Source: Akkermansia muciniphila | GTDB lineage: Bacteria > Verrucomicrobiota > Verrucomicrobiia > Verrucomicrobiales > Akkermansiaceae | Assembly: GCA_945890645.1 (NCBI GenBank) | Contig: CAMDCV010000004.1 | Coordinates: 87,192-151,191 of the forward strand | Direction: 5' to 3' | Length of the DNA: 64,000 nucleotides | Shown: in pieces, positions 28,311 to 36,580 of the stretch | How positions within the stretch are numbered: position 1 is the first letter of the stretch | Layout: each line of letters begins with the position of its first letter | The notes under the pieces: model-generated | What the model was told of the DNA's origin: nothing | Seen by the model: the letters and a program-made list of their open reading frames with translations, nothing else | Database searches by the model: none | Program-made: the position numbers and the translations under genes

Positions 28311-29882
28311 TCATTTTTTGTCAGTATTTTCTTTTGTATCTGTGCGGATTGGAGATGTGGAAACGACTTTGATAGTTTTTGTTAGCTCGGCATTATGACT
28401 GATCGCGGGAGGCAAATCACTCGCCGTTTTTAGGCCACGAATATTCATGTGCTGTGTAAGGCGATAGGGAAAGGGCGAATTAGTTTTTGAGTGGGTGGGA
28501 TCGCCGAAGAACATAAGGCCTTTGTAACTTTTGGCTTGATTGGCGTCATCGACGAATAAGCCCTCGATGCGAATCGTGTGCGGCATCGAACAAGGATATC
28601 CAAAATCATGAGTGCCGTCGTTATCCATGCGAAACATGACGTGGCTGCCTGCGGGTGGCAGCCAGCGACTGTTGCGTATAGAAATTTCGCCGTCCCATGT
28701 GGAGCCGTAATCATCTCGAAAGCGAATCAAGCTACTGCTGTGAATGATTGAGTCTTCGATGATCAAATTCCCACGCCCGATGGCGTTGATGCCCGCATGT
28801 CCGATGGTAGAGCGGCGGATGATATAATCACCTGAAACGCCCTGATGCACATCCACACGAGAGAGCACGCAATCCTCGACGAGGAAATTTTTCATGAAGT
28901 TGCTCGCTACTACACCCCAACGGCTATTGTCGTGAATGTTCTCCATGCGGCACTTGAGCATTTGCAGGTTGATGACGTAATTCGCCTGGTAGCCATAGGT
29001 TCCGACCGGAACAGGTTTGCCGGCATTGCCGATTTTTTGATAGACCTTGCGGGCATCGATCTGACAATTCCGCAGGATGATGTTGGCGCAGTGGCTCACA
29101 TTCAAAAATCCATTGTAGTGATGTCCGGTCTCTTTCTCGCCTGTGATTTTGTGGGTAACGCCATCGACAATCGTATTTGAGCGAGTGATGTGTATGTTGC
29201 GCGCCCAGTAGCTATTGATTTTCCCTTCTCTGGCCTCACTAGCAATGCTGGTGAAAATTCCGCCTTTGAGCTGGAGAGGTTTTGTGTCTAGGGGGTAGGC
29301 TTTGATCTTCGTGATGATATCGTAGTTCCAATCGATGCCGCCCTCGATCGATCCATCGCTACGGAGGAGGAACACTTCTTTTTGTGAGGTGCCGCTGTTT
29401 TGATTGAGGCCGCGCCGGATGAACATTTTTTTGTTCTTGTTTTCAACCAATACCAGGCAATCGGCATCGGATTTTTGTGCGACACTCGTTTGCCCTTTTT
29501 TGAGGCGATCCATTTTTAAAGGTACGGGCTTGAAGAGAGAACGTATCTCGAAGAGCGGCTGTTCGTGATTTTCCACGTCTTGGGTGTCATCAATGATGAA
29601 TCGCGATGTGCTCCAATCGGTGTCGGTGGCGATGATGGCCGAAAGTGCCTTGCGACCGAGATGATAGGTGGCATTTGGTTTCGATCGGACAGTAAGACCA
29701 TTTTTATTAGCGTGATCGTGGGCCTTGCAAATGGCAGGAAGATCATCGTTCACGCCGTCTCCTTTGGCACCAAAAGTTTCGTAGCGAACGACTTCTTCGG
29801 CAGCGTGTAAGCAAGTGAAGGTGAACGCAAGTAATGCCGCGACTCGTGCAATTAGAAAGATGATGGGCGAGATTGGTTTCAC
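28311..29882 (-). CDS. Secreted right-handed beta-helix protein (pectate-lyase-3-like)
   Basis: 523 residues with a signal peptide (MKPISPIIFLIARVAALLAFTFTCLHA). The mature N-terminus has YETFGAKGDGVNDDLPAI, the entry motif of Pectate_lyase_3/GH55-type beta-helix proteins. Many short repeats of inward Asn/Ile strands follow (NIILRNCQIDA, NFLVEDCVLS, DYIIRRSTIGHAG, NLIIEDSIIHSS), typical of beta-helix rungs. Catalytic residues cannot be assigned. Predicted polysaccharide lyase or glycosidase, or a carbohydrate-binding helix, working outside the cytoplasm with the adjacent sulfatases. Confidence 0.7.
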   Translation of the reverse strand: MKPISPIIFLIARVAALLAFTFTCLHAAEEVVRYETFGAKGDGVNDDLPAICKAHDHANKNGLTVRSKPNATYHLGRKALSAIIATDTDWSTSRFIIDDTQDVENHEQPLFEIRSLFKPVPLKMDRLKKGQTSVAQKSDADCLVLVENKNKKMFIRRGLNQNSGTSQKEVFLLRSDGSIEGGIDWNYDIITKIKAYPLDTKPLQLKGGIFTSIASEAREGKINSYWARNIHITRSNTIVDGVTHKITGEKETGHHYNGFLNVSHCANIILRNCQIDARKVYQKIGNAGKPVPVGTYGYQANYVINLQMLKCRMENIHDNSRWGVVASNFMKNFLVEDCVLSRVDVHQGVSGDYIIRRSTIGHAGINAIGRGNLIIEDSIIHSSSLIRFRDDYGSTWDGEISIRNSRWLPPAGSHVMFRMDNDGTHDFGYPCSMPHTIRIEGLFVDDANQAKSYKGLMFFGDPTHSKTNSPFPYRLTQHMNIRGLKTASDLPPAISHNAELTKTIKVVSTSPIRTDTKENTDKK

Positions 29883-30082
29883 GTGAAATCAATAAGAACT
29901 AAGTGTGATACGGCAGAAATCTGCGAAACTGTCATAGCAGGCAAGAATGCCAAAGTGAATGAAAATCTTATGGGTCGTGGCACCATGGCAATGGATCGAG
30001 GAACATGCATAACATGAGTAGCAGAGAAGAGATCGTAACATGCGATCTCTTCACGGAATCGCTTCAAGTTTCCTCAACTGAG

Positions 30083-30111
30083 TTGACGCTCTGAATCCTT
30101 TATGGTGTAAT
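30083..30111 (+). promoter_or_regulatory. Sigma-70-like promoter for the twin-domain gene
   Basis: TTGACG at 30083-30088 and TGTAAT at 30106-30111 are separated by 17 bp. The expected start near 30118 leaves a ~17-base leader before the ATG at 30135. This supports independent transcription of the only plus-strand gene in this island. Confidence 0.5.
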
Positions 30112-30134
30112 AGCATAAATCATATATAAAACTC

Positions 30135-31013
30135 ATGAAAATCCACAATGAAACGCTAGCATCAGGAACGAAACTATTTCCTGTCTCCGCATGGGTAGTT
30201 TCGCGATTGATTGTTGCCGCATTCTCTTGGCTGTTGACCGCTTCGATCATGGCCCAGCAAACCAATCCTCCCGCAGATGAACCGCAGGCCGCCAAAGAAG
30301 ATCCCGTCCAGGCAATCATCTTCGAGAAGCTCAATAGCATCATCATTCCCGTGATTGATTTTGAAGATACAAGTCTTGAAGAAGCAGTTCATTTTTTAAG
30401 CCATCGTTCTCGTGAACTCGAAGTCGCCGAGAAAGATCCCGCTAACAGAGGATTCAATTTTGTGATTCGCAAAGGTGAAGTTGCTCCAGCGGCAGAAGCG
30501 AACCGGACAGTAGTTAAAGAATTGCGCCTTAGGAATGTGACTGCGTTGGCGGCGCTCCATTTCATTTGTGAGCAAACCCATCAACGCTACTTTGTGGATG
30601 AAGGAGTCATCGTCATCTCTTCAAAAAAGATGGGGGACAAGGAGGTAGCCGAGCCATTGAATCAAGCGGCACATGCAGTGCTTCAAAACAAACTCAAAAA
30701 CATCATCATTCCTGTAATTGATTTTGAGAATACTAGCATCGAAGAAGCGATCGATTATCTGCGTATGCGTTCAGTGGAGCTCGACCCCGGAGAGAATCGT
30801 AAAAACAAGGGCGTGAACTTTGTGATCATGCGGCCCGCGAATGCAGGCGGGGAGCAAAATATCAAGTCCTTGCGACTCAGAAACGTTACTCTTGGCACTG
30901 CTCTCGAAAACATCTGCCAACAAGTTAATTTCCGCACCACAGTAGGCAATGAAGCGGTGATTTTGTCGCCGAAAAAGGTTGAGGTGAAACCCGTTACGCC
31001 CGAGAAACCCTGA
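30135..31013 (+). CDS. Exported protein with two tandem secretin N-domain-like repeats
   Basis: 292 residues with a long N-terminal signal/anchor (hydrophobic ~24-40, then MAQQ). Two ~105-residue units follow, at about 58-165 and 183-288. Both contain IIIPVIDFE(D/N)TSxEEA and, later, a ...LRLRNVT... strand with a terminal SxKK. The same pattern occurs once in the secretin of the pilus-like operon in this window (IIIPVVSFEDTSVEEAVDFL ... ELRLTN), so these are duplicated STN/N0-type domains without a secretin barrel. Known N0 domains mediate contacts with inner-membrane or pilotin partners, so a periplasmic adaptor role is inferred. The opposite strand on both sides carries sulfatase and beta-helix genes. 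Confidence 0.75.
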   Translation: MKIHNETLASGTKLFPVSAWVVSRLIVAAFSWLLTASIMAQQTNPPADEPQAAKEDPVQAIIFEKLNSIIIPVIDFEDTSLEEAVHFLSHRSRELEVAEKDPANRGFNFVIRKGEVAPAAEANRTVVKELRLRNVTALAALHFICEQTHQRYFVDEGVIVISSKKMGDKEVAEPLNQAAHAVLQNKLKNIIIPVIDFENTSIEEAIDYLRMRSVELDPGENRKNKGVNFVIMRPANAGGEQNIKSLRLRNVTLGTALENICQQVNFRTTVGNEAVILSPKKVEVKPVTPEKP

Positions 31014-31025
31014 TCCATTCACCCG

Positions 31026-32510
31026 CTAGTGGTAATCGGCACCCGTGAGACTTTTCAGCACTGAGTCCTGCCAGTTGCGAAGTTCGGCCTGTAGTTTGCT
31101 GGTGCGTTGTGGATCTTTTTCGGCGAGGTTATTTTTTTCAGCGGGATCGGATTTGAGGTCGAAGAGCTCGATGCTTTGGCCATTGCTCTTCTCTCGCACG
31201 ACGATCTTGTAGTCGCCTTGGATCAGTGAACGTGCACCGCCGTAGTCGGCCTCAGTGACAGCGGGATGGTGAAAGTTGGTGAAATCACGGGTGGCTTTAT
31301 TGCCCATCAACTTCGCCAGTGGGGTTGTGCCTTTTTGTAGTTCGGGATCAATGTAGGGCTTGCGGTCGGAAGAGTTGAGATGCTTGCTATCAAAAAACCA
31401 GCAGGCGATAGGGTTCGCACGCGTAGTCATGGAGCCGTCGAACACAGGTGTAAGATCGATGCCATCCAAAGGCCGCGCAGGCAGTGGTTGACCAGTGATT
31501 GCGGCGAGGGTGGGCAGTAGGTCGTTGGTGCTGGCGCGGATACTAGAGGAGCGGGGTTTGGTGATGCGATTGGGCCATTCGATAAGTCCTGGCACGAGTG
31601 TTCCCCCTTCATACACTTCTCCTTTGGCGCCACGATGGGGAAACCCTAATGCGCTCTCTGGAGAAGTGCCATTATCACCACAATAAAACAGCAAGGTGTT
31701 GTCACGCGTGCCGGATTTCTTGAGATGTTCTCGCAGGGTGCCGATCGAGCGATCCATGGCAGTGATTTCCGCGTAGCGCTCGCGGAGGACTTCGCCCTGA
31801 GGCCGTTGCACTTGATTGCCCGTTTCGTTAGAAGTGAGCTTTACCAGTTTTTTGTATTTTCCTGGCAACTCATGATAATGCGCAAGATCCTGCGGCAGGC
31901 CGCTGTACGGTTCGTGCGGCGAGCCAAACCAGATGACGAGGAACACCGGTTTGTTCTCTTTTCGCGCGCGCCCTATGGCGGCAATCGATTCGCGAATGAG
32001 GATTTCTGAGCTTTCGCCTTGGAAGACTTCGGGCTTGCCGCCATTGCGCGAGAGGATGGGATTCATCTCGAAAAAATTGTCGTGTGAGAGCCATTCGTGA
32101 AAGCCCATGGCGCCGGGATTCACGGGGGATCCAGCTTTGATCGCGCCGACATGCCATTTTCCCAGATGCGCGCAGTGGTAGCCTGCTTTGGTCATTAAAT
32201 GAGCGATGGTGATTTCCTCGGGTCGCATCGACCAGCCCGGCGCGAAAGTTCCCATGCGATTCGGATCTCTTCCGGTGAGAAAACTTGCGCGCGTAGGCGA
32301 GCAACTCGGATGCGCCGCATAGAAGCGCTCCAGTTTGAGTCCACTGGCGGCCATCTCATCGAGCACCGGAGTTTTAACATGCGGGTGACCGTTGTAACCT
32401 GTCTCTTCCCAACCATGATCGTCGCCCATCATGAGAATGATGTCGGGCTGCACGGCGGCGCAGGAAAAAGAAAAACAAACAGCGGCGGCGATGAGAAGGA
32501 GAGGTTTCAT
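31026..32510 (-). CDS. Secreted S1-family sulfatase
   Basis: The ATG at 32510 gives a signal peptide (MKPLLLIAAAVCFSFSCAAV) just before QPDIILMMGDDHGWEETGYNG. A start 63 bases upstream would overlap the next gene and lacks a signal. Canonical maturation site: Cys70 in CSPTR, followed by ASFLTGRDPNRMG. HLGKWHVGAIKAG, WFGSPHEPYSG, FYCGDNGTSPES and HRGAKGEVYEGGTLVPG blocks are complete, and the C-terminus carries an ELFDLKSDPAEKNNLAEKD block. Close in architecture to the sulfatase ending at 12875. It lies 49 bp downstream of the next sulfatase gene and probably shares its transcript. Confidence 0.9.
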   Translation of the reverse strand: MKPLLLIAAAVCFSFSCAAVQPDIILMMGDDHGWEETGYNGHPHVKTPVLDEMAASGLKLERFYAAHPSCSPTRASFLTGRDPNRMGTFAPGWSMRPEEITIAHLMTKAGYHCAHLGKWHVGAIKAGSPVNPGAMGFHEWLSHDNFFEMNPILSRNGGKPEVFQGESSEILIRESIAAIGRARKENKPVFLVIWFGSPHEPYSGLPQDLAHYHELPGKYKKLVKLTSNETGNQVQRPQGEVLRERYAEITAMDRSIGTLREHLKKSGTRDNTLLFYCGDNGTSPESALGFPHRGAKGEVYEGGTLVPGLIEWPNRITKPRSSSIRASTNDLLPTLAAITGQPLPARPLDGIDLTPVFDGSMTTRANPIACWFFDSKHLNSSDRKPYIDPELQKGTTPLAKLMGNKATRDFTNFHHPAVTEADYGGARSLIQGDYKIVVREKSNGQSIELFDLKSDPAEKNNLAEKDPQRTSKLQAELRNWQDSVLKSLTGADYH

Positions 32511-32559
32511 AGTTCGGGTGGAGTATCCATCCCATACGATGGATTGGTGTAGCATCAAT

Positions 32560-33954
32560 TCATTTTTTGCCACTAGGCTTTTTGTATTGCTGTGCCTCTT
32601 GCATGCGCTGTTTGAGCAGAGAGGTCATTTTCGTAACGGATTCTTTATGCTCCGGTTTGTCGGCGATGTTTTCATTTTCGTATGGATCGTTTTCGAGATC
32701 GTAGAGCATGTGTGCTTTGCCGTTGTAACTCGTGTAGCTGTAGCGCTCGGTGATGATGGCATCGCCAGCGTTGAATCGGCTGTAGGCAGCTTCGCGGAAT
32801 GGTTGATTTGGTTTATCGAGCAATGCAGCAAAGCTGCGACCTTGCACGGATTTGGGAACTTCAAGTGCCGCGAGCGAACAGAGAGTAGGGAAGATGTCGC
32901 TGGTCTCGACGATTGCTGTGCTGCGCCCCGCTTGCTTGCCGGGGACTTTAATGATTAGCGGCACTCGGGTGGAGAGGTGCATGGTGTTGTGTTTGCCCCA
33001 AAACGTGTGTTCGCCGAGATGCCAACCATGATCGCCCCAGATCACGATGATTGTGTTTGGGGCAAGTCCCAAGCGATCGAGTTCGGCGATGACATCACCG
33101 ACCAGCTTGTCTGTATAACTTACACAGGCCATGTAGCCGTGACGCATCATGCGATCGAAGTCTTCGGATTTTTCATCGAAATCTCCCATGTGATAGGAGC
33201 GAAATTCACCACTGCCAACGAGGTCTTTAGGAGCGTTTTTCGGCAAGTAGCGATTGTTGGCGATCTCTACTTTGTCGCGTTGATAGAGGTCCCAGTATTT
33301 TTTGGGCGCATAAAAGGGCATGTGCGGCTTGGTGAATCCGCAAGCGAGGAAGAACGGTTTGCCGCTCTCTTTCAGGCGCCGTAAGTCCTCGATGGTTTTT
33401 TGTGCGACTTGACCATCTCCATAGGCTGCGTCGGGCACGTCAGGTGATTCGTATAGGAGACCTCTTTTCTTTTTTTTGGAAAGCCGACGAGTTGTTTCGG
33501 GATCGAGACTCGCCAGGCCACTCATGTCGGGATGCCAAGCGGGCTGGCTCCAGCTCCTGTCCTGTGTGTCTTCTTTCGAATGAAATATTTTCCCGTTAGA
33601 GAGGGTGGTATATCCGGCATTTTTAAAAGTTTGAGGCAATGTGGTTGCATCGGGCGCGTCTTGGCTCGCTTGGGTGGCAGCGGTAGTGAAACGAGTCGCG
33701 GTCGGTAAAATCCCAGTCATGAGGCTTGATCGCGAAGCTCCGCACACCGGCACCTGGCAATAGGCGCGCGTCAGGACCAAGCCTTGGGAGGCAAGTTTGT
33801 CGAGGTTCGGAGACTTAACTTGTGTGGCTCCATAGCATCCTAGTTCCGGGCGCAAATCATCGATGGCAATGAACAGTACATTGGGTGTTTCAGCAGCGTA
33901 GAGAGAGCTAGATAGTATCGACAACGCTGCGAATATGCAGATGGGTAATTTCAT
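32560..33954 (-). CDS. Secreted iduronate-2-sulfatase-like sulfatase with CGASR motif
   Basis: 464 residues with a signal peptide (MKLPICIFAALSILSSSLYAA). The core, ETPNVLFIAIDDLRPELGCYG, is typical of the iduronate-2-sulfatase branch. The maturation site is Cys71 in C-G-A-S-R: Ala replaces Pro, a change the anaerobic (radical-SAM) maturase class is known to tolerate. FLACGFTKPHMPFYAPKKYW, WGDHGWHLGEHTFWGKHN and LYDLENDPYENENIAD blocks are complete. Predicted to remove a 2-O-type sulfate from uronate-like residues; specificity is not provable from sequence. First gene at the promoter-proximal end of the minus-strand island. Confidence 0.88.
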   Translation of the reverse strand: MKLPICIFAALSILSSSLYAAETPNVLFIAIDDLRPELGCYGATQVKSPNLDKLASQGLVLTRAYCQVPVCGASRSSLMTGILPTATRFTTAATQASQDAPDATTLPQTFKNAGYTTLSNGKIFHSKEDTQDRSWSQPAWHPDMSGLASLDPETTRRLSKKKKRGLLYESPDVPDAAYGDGQVAQKTIEDLRRLKESGKPFFLACGFTKPHMPFYAPKKYWDLYQRDKVEIANNRYLPKNAPKDLVGSGEFRSYHMGDFDEKSEDFDRMMRHGYMACVSYTDKLVGDVIAELDRLGLAPNTIIVIWGDHGWHLGEHTFWGKHNTMHLSTRVPLIIKVPGKQAGRSTAIVETSDIFPTLCSLAALEVPKSVQGRSFAALLDKPNQPFREAAYSRFNAGDAIITERYSYTSYNGKAHMLYDLENDPYENENIADKPEHKESVTKMTSLLKQRMQEAQQYKKPSGKK

Positions 33955-34250
33955 GATGTTGTATCTTGCATTCTTTGATACGGAAAATACCCACTTATTG
34001 AAATGACAAAATTGCTCCGCGCAGCCATGCTCTTGGGATTAGATGCGCTGAATCGTGTCCTGAGGAGCTGTCTGAGTTTCGCGTGATCGATTTTTGATTT
34101 CTGCTGAATGGTATTCGAGTGGGTTGAGTGAAATTCATGCGTTTTCAACAACTTGTTACCGACGAGTTATGCAATTTGTCGAAAAAATTGCGATTTTGGA
34201 TTGCTTTTCCGTTACGACGTCGCTATATTCTCCTGCCCAACCGCAATTTT
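33955..34250. other. Divergent intergenic region between sulfatase and ilvB
   Basis: 296 bases with no supported gene. It must hold the start signals of the leftward sulfatase pair and of the rightward ilvB operon. A promoter-like element for ilvB is listed separately. No T-box, leader-peptide run of Leu/Val/Ile codons or attenuator hairpin is visible. Confidence 0.5.
34201..34229 (+). promoter_or_regulatory. Candidate promoter of ilvBH
   Basis: TTGCTT at 34201-34206 and TATATT at 34224-34229 have a 17-bp spacer. The ATG chosen for ilvB lies 21 bases after the -10 box, giving a very short leader. This supports that start over one 123 bases upstream. Confidence 0.45.
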
Positions 34251-35978
34251 ATGAGCAAAGAACAACTCGACGGCGCTCAAGCGCTTATTAAAACACTCGA
34301 TGATCTCGGCATCGAATATATTTTCGGTTACTCGGGTGGCGCTGCCATTCCTATCTTCGATGCACTGGAGACGGTCAAGCCTAAGATGAAATTTATCCTC
34401 GTGCGCCACGAGCAAGGCGCTGTGCACATGGCGGATGGCTATGCGCGTGCTACGGGCAAACCCGCTGCGGTGCTCGTTACTTCCGGCCCCGGCGCGGGAA
34501 ATACCGTTACCGGTCTTATGACTGCTATGATGGATTCCGTGCCGATGATCGTAATTTGCGGTCAGACCGTTACATGGATGCTGGGCAAGGATGCTTTCCA
34601 AGAAGCGGACATTTTCGGAATTACCATCCCTGTGGTAAAACATAACTGGTTGGTAAAGGATACCAATTCCCTCCCGCGCATTGCCCGTGAAGCCTATCAC
34701 ATCGCCACAACCGGTCGTCCCGGTCCCGTGCTGATTGACGTGCCAAAAGACATTTCGCAAGGCCCGTTCAGCGGTGATATGAATCCTCCGGTGAGCATCC
34801 CCGGCTATAATCCCGAGGGTGATTTCGATATCTGTGCAAAAGCCGTAAAAGACGCTGTTGAGCTCATTGCAAACGCGAAGCGCCCCGTGATTCTCGCGGG
34901 ACAAGGCTGTATGATCGCTCGTGCCGATAAGGAATTGATGCATCTTGCCAAAACGCTCGATTGCCCCGTGACATCGACGTTGCTGGGCAAAGGTGTATTC
35001 CCAGAGACTCATCCGCTTTCGCTTGGCATGCTCGGTATGCATGGCACTGCCTATGCGAACAAAGCAATGATCGAGTGCGACTTGTTGATCAATGTTGGCT
35101 CGCGTTTCGACGACCGCATCATCGGTCAGCCAGCGAAATTCTGCAAAGACGCCAAAATCATTCACATCGATATTGACCCTGCTGAAGCCGGAAAAATGGT
35201 TCAGCCTGACGTGATGATCGTAGGCGATGCGAAGGCCGCTCTCAAAGAAATCAACGCAAAGATTTCCCCTCAGAAACATCCCGAGTGGAATGCAAAGCTT
35301 GATGGGTATCGCAAGAAATTCCCACTGGGCTACAAGAAACAAGGTGGTCTACGCATGCAGCAAGTTATCGATGAGCTCTACCAACTCACCGAAGGTAAGG
35401 CCATCGTTTCCACGGACGTCGGCCAGCACCAGATGTGGGCGGCACAGTTTTATAAGAACCACGAGTCCTACCATTGGCTCTCGTCCGGTGGCGCTGGCAC
35501 CATGGGCTTCGGCTTCCCTGCCGCTATCGGTGCGCAATTGGCTTGCCCCGACAAAACGGTCATCTCCATCTCTGGCGATGGCGGTTTTCAAATGACTTTG
35601 TTCGAACTCGCCACCGCGCAAATCCACAAATTGCCCATTAAGATTGTCGTCCTGAACAACCACTACCTCGGCATGGTGCGCCAGTGGCAAGAGTTGTTTT
35701 ACGAAGACCGCACCTCGGGCGTGGATCTCGTGGGCAACCCGGATTTCTGCAAACTTGCCGCTGCCTATGGCATCCCTTCCGTTTACATCAAACGCCCTGC
35801 CGACGTCACCAAGCAGCTGGAGAAAGCCCTTGCCTATAATGACGGGCCTATCCTCATCCATGCTGAGTGCGTCAAGACGGACAACGTTTTCCCGATGATT
35901 CCCGCCGGTGCCGCCCTTGAGGATATGATCACCGAAGCACCAAAATCCCGCATGGCAAAACCTGTCGGTTCCACGTGA
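34251..35978 (+). CDS. ilvB: Acetolactate synthase large subunit
   Basis: 575 residues from the ATG at 34251 ([16 protein letters not shown]), the usual family length; the longer frame adds an unrelated basic N-terminus. Thiamine diphosphate enzyme of branched-chain amino acid synthesis: joins two pyruvates, or pyruvate and 2-oxobutyrate. Visible signs: catalytic Glu54 in [20 protein letters not shown], the central FAD/ADP-like domain, and the ThDP/Mg motif GDGG at 442-445 running to [15 protein letters not shown]. The small subunit follows 44 bp downstream. No ilvC is in the window. Confidence 0.96.
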   Translation: MSKEQLDGAQALIKTLDDLGIEYIFGYSGGAAIPIFDALETVKPKMKFILVRHEQGAVHMADGYARATGKPAAVLVTSGPGAGNTVTGLMTAMMDSVPMIVICGQTVTWMLGKDAFQEADIFGITIPVVKHNWLVKDTNSLPRIAREAYHIATTGRPGPVLIDVPKDISQGPFSGDMNPPVSIPGYNPEGDFDICAKAVKDAVELIANAKRPVILAGQGCMIARADKELMHLAKTLDCPVTSTLLGKGVFPETHPLSLGMLGMHGTAYANKAMIECDLLINVGSRFDDRIIGQPAKFCKDAKIIHIDIDPAEAGKMVQPDVMIVGDAKAALKEINAKISPQKHPEWNAKLDGYRKKFPLGYKKQGGLRMQQVIDELYQLTEGKAIVSTDVGQHQMWAAQFYKNHESYHWLSSGGAGTMGFGFPAAIGAQLACPDKTVISISGDGGFQMTLFELATAQIHKLPIKIVVLNNHYLGMVRQWQELFYEDRTSGVDLVGNPDFCKLAAAYGIPSVYIKRPADVTKQLEKALAYNDGPILIHAECVKTDNVFPMIPAGAALEDMITEAPKSRMAKPVGST

Positions 35979-36022
35979 TCCCATCGCTTGCGCACGCAAT
36001 TTTTACCTAACGATTCTTTTTT

Positions 36023-36553
36023 ATGATAACGACAACTGATACTCCGGTCGCGCCGAATCTTAGTGGTTCTGGCCATACACTTTCGATCCTTGTGAACAAT
36101 GCCCCGGGCGTGCTCATGCGGATTTGTCAGGTCTTCTCGCGCCGCGGTTTTAACATCGATTCCCTCGTCGTCTCGCAAGGCCGTAACCCGTCCTTTTCGC
36201 GGATGACCATCGGCATTTCCGGTGACTCTGCGGGTCTTGATCAGATTATCAAGCAGGTCGGTAAATTGATCGATGTGATTCATTGCTTCGAGCACACCAG
36301 CAACGATTCGGTCACCAAGGAAATGATCCTGATCAAAATTCTTTGCCCTGATGAAGGGCGCTCAGCAGCTCTGCAAATCACCGAGCACTTCGGCGGAAAA
36401 ACTGTGGATCTCACACCAAATTCGATGGTCGTGATGATCACTGGCGATAGCCCGAAAGTTGACGCTGCGATTTCGATGTTTTCGCAATACGAAATCATCG
36501 AGACTGTTCGCACCGGCAAGGTCGTGATGGCACGTGGCGAACAGCCCACCTAA
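36023..36553 (+). CDS. ilvH: Acetolactate synthase small (regulatory) subunit
   Basis: 176 residues. An N-terminal ACT domain begins HTLSILVNNAPGVLMRICQVFSRRG and contains the NIDSLVV and FSRMTI strands; a second regulatory half follows (~95-170). In the family it binds the large subunit and mediates valine feedback. A short extension (MITTTDTPVAPNLSGSG) precedes the ACT domain. Same strand and close spacing as ilvB indicate an operon. Confidence 0.95.
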   Translation: MITTTDTPVAPNLSGSGHTLSILVNNAPGVLMRICQVFSRRGFNIDSLVVSQGRNPSFSRMTIGISGDSAGLDQIIKQVGKLIDVIHCFEHTSNDSVTKEMILIKILCPDEGRSAALQITEHFGGKTVDLTPNSMVVMITGDSPKVDAAISMFSQYEIIETVRTGKVVMARGEQPT

Positions 36554-36580
36554 CACATTTCTACTCTCACCGCCCGCATT

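Noticed and set aside
34212..35342. Long open frame on the strand opposite ilvB (376 codons)
   Set aside because: It lies fully inside the ilvB coding sequence, has no signal, domain or start context, and arises from codon bias of the real gene.
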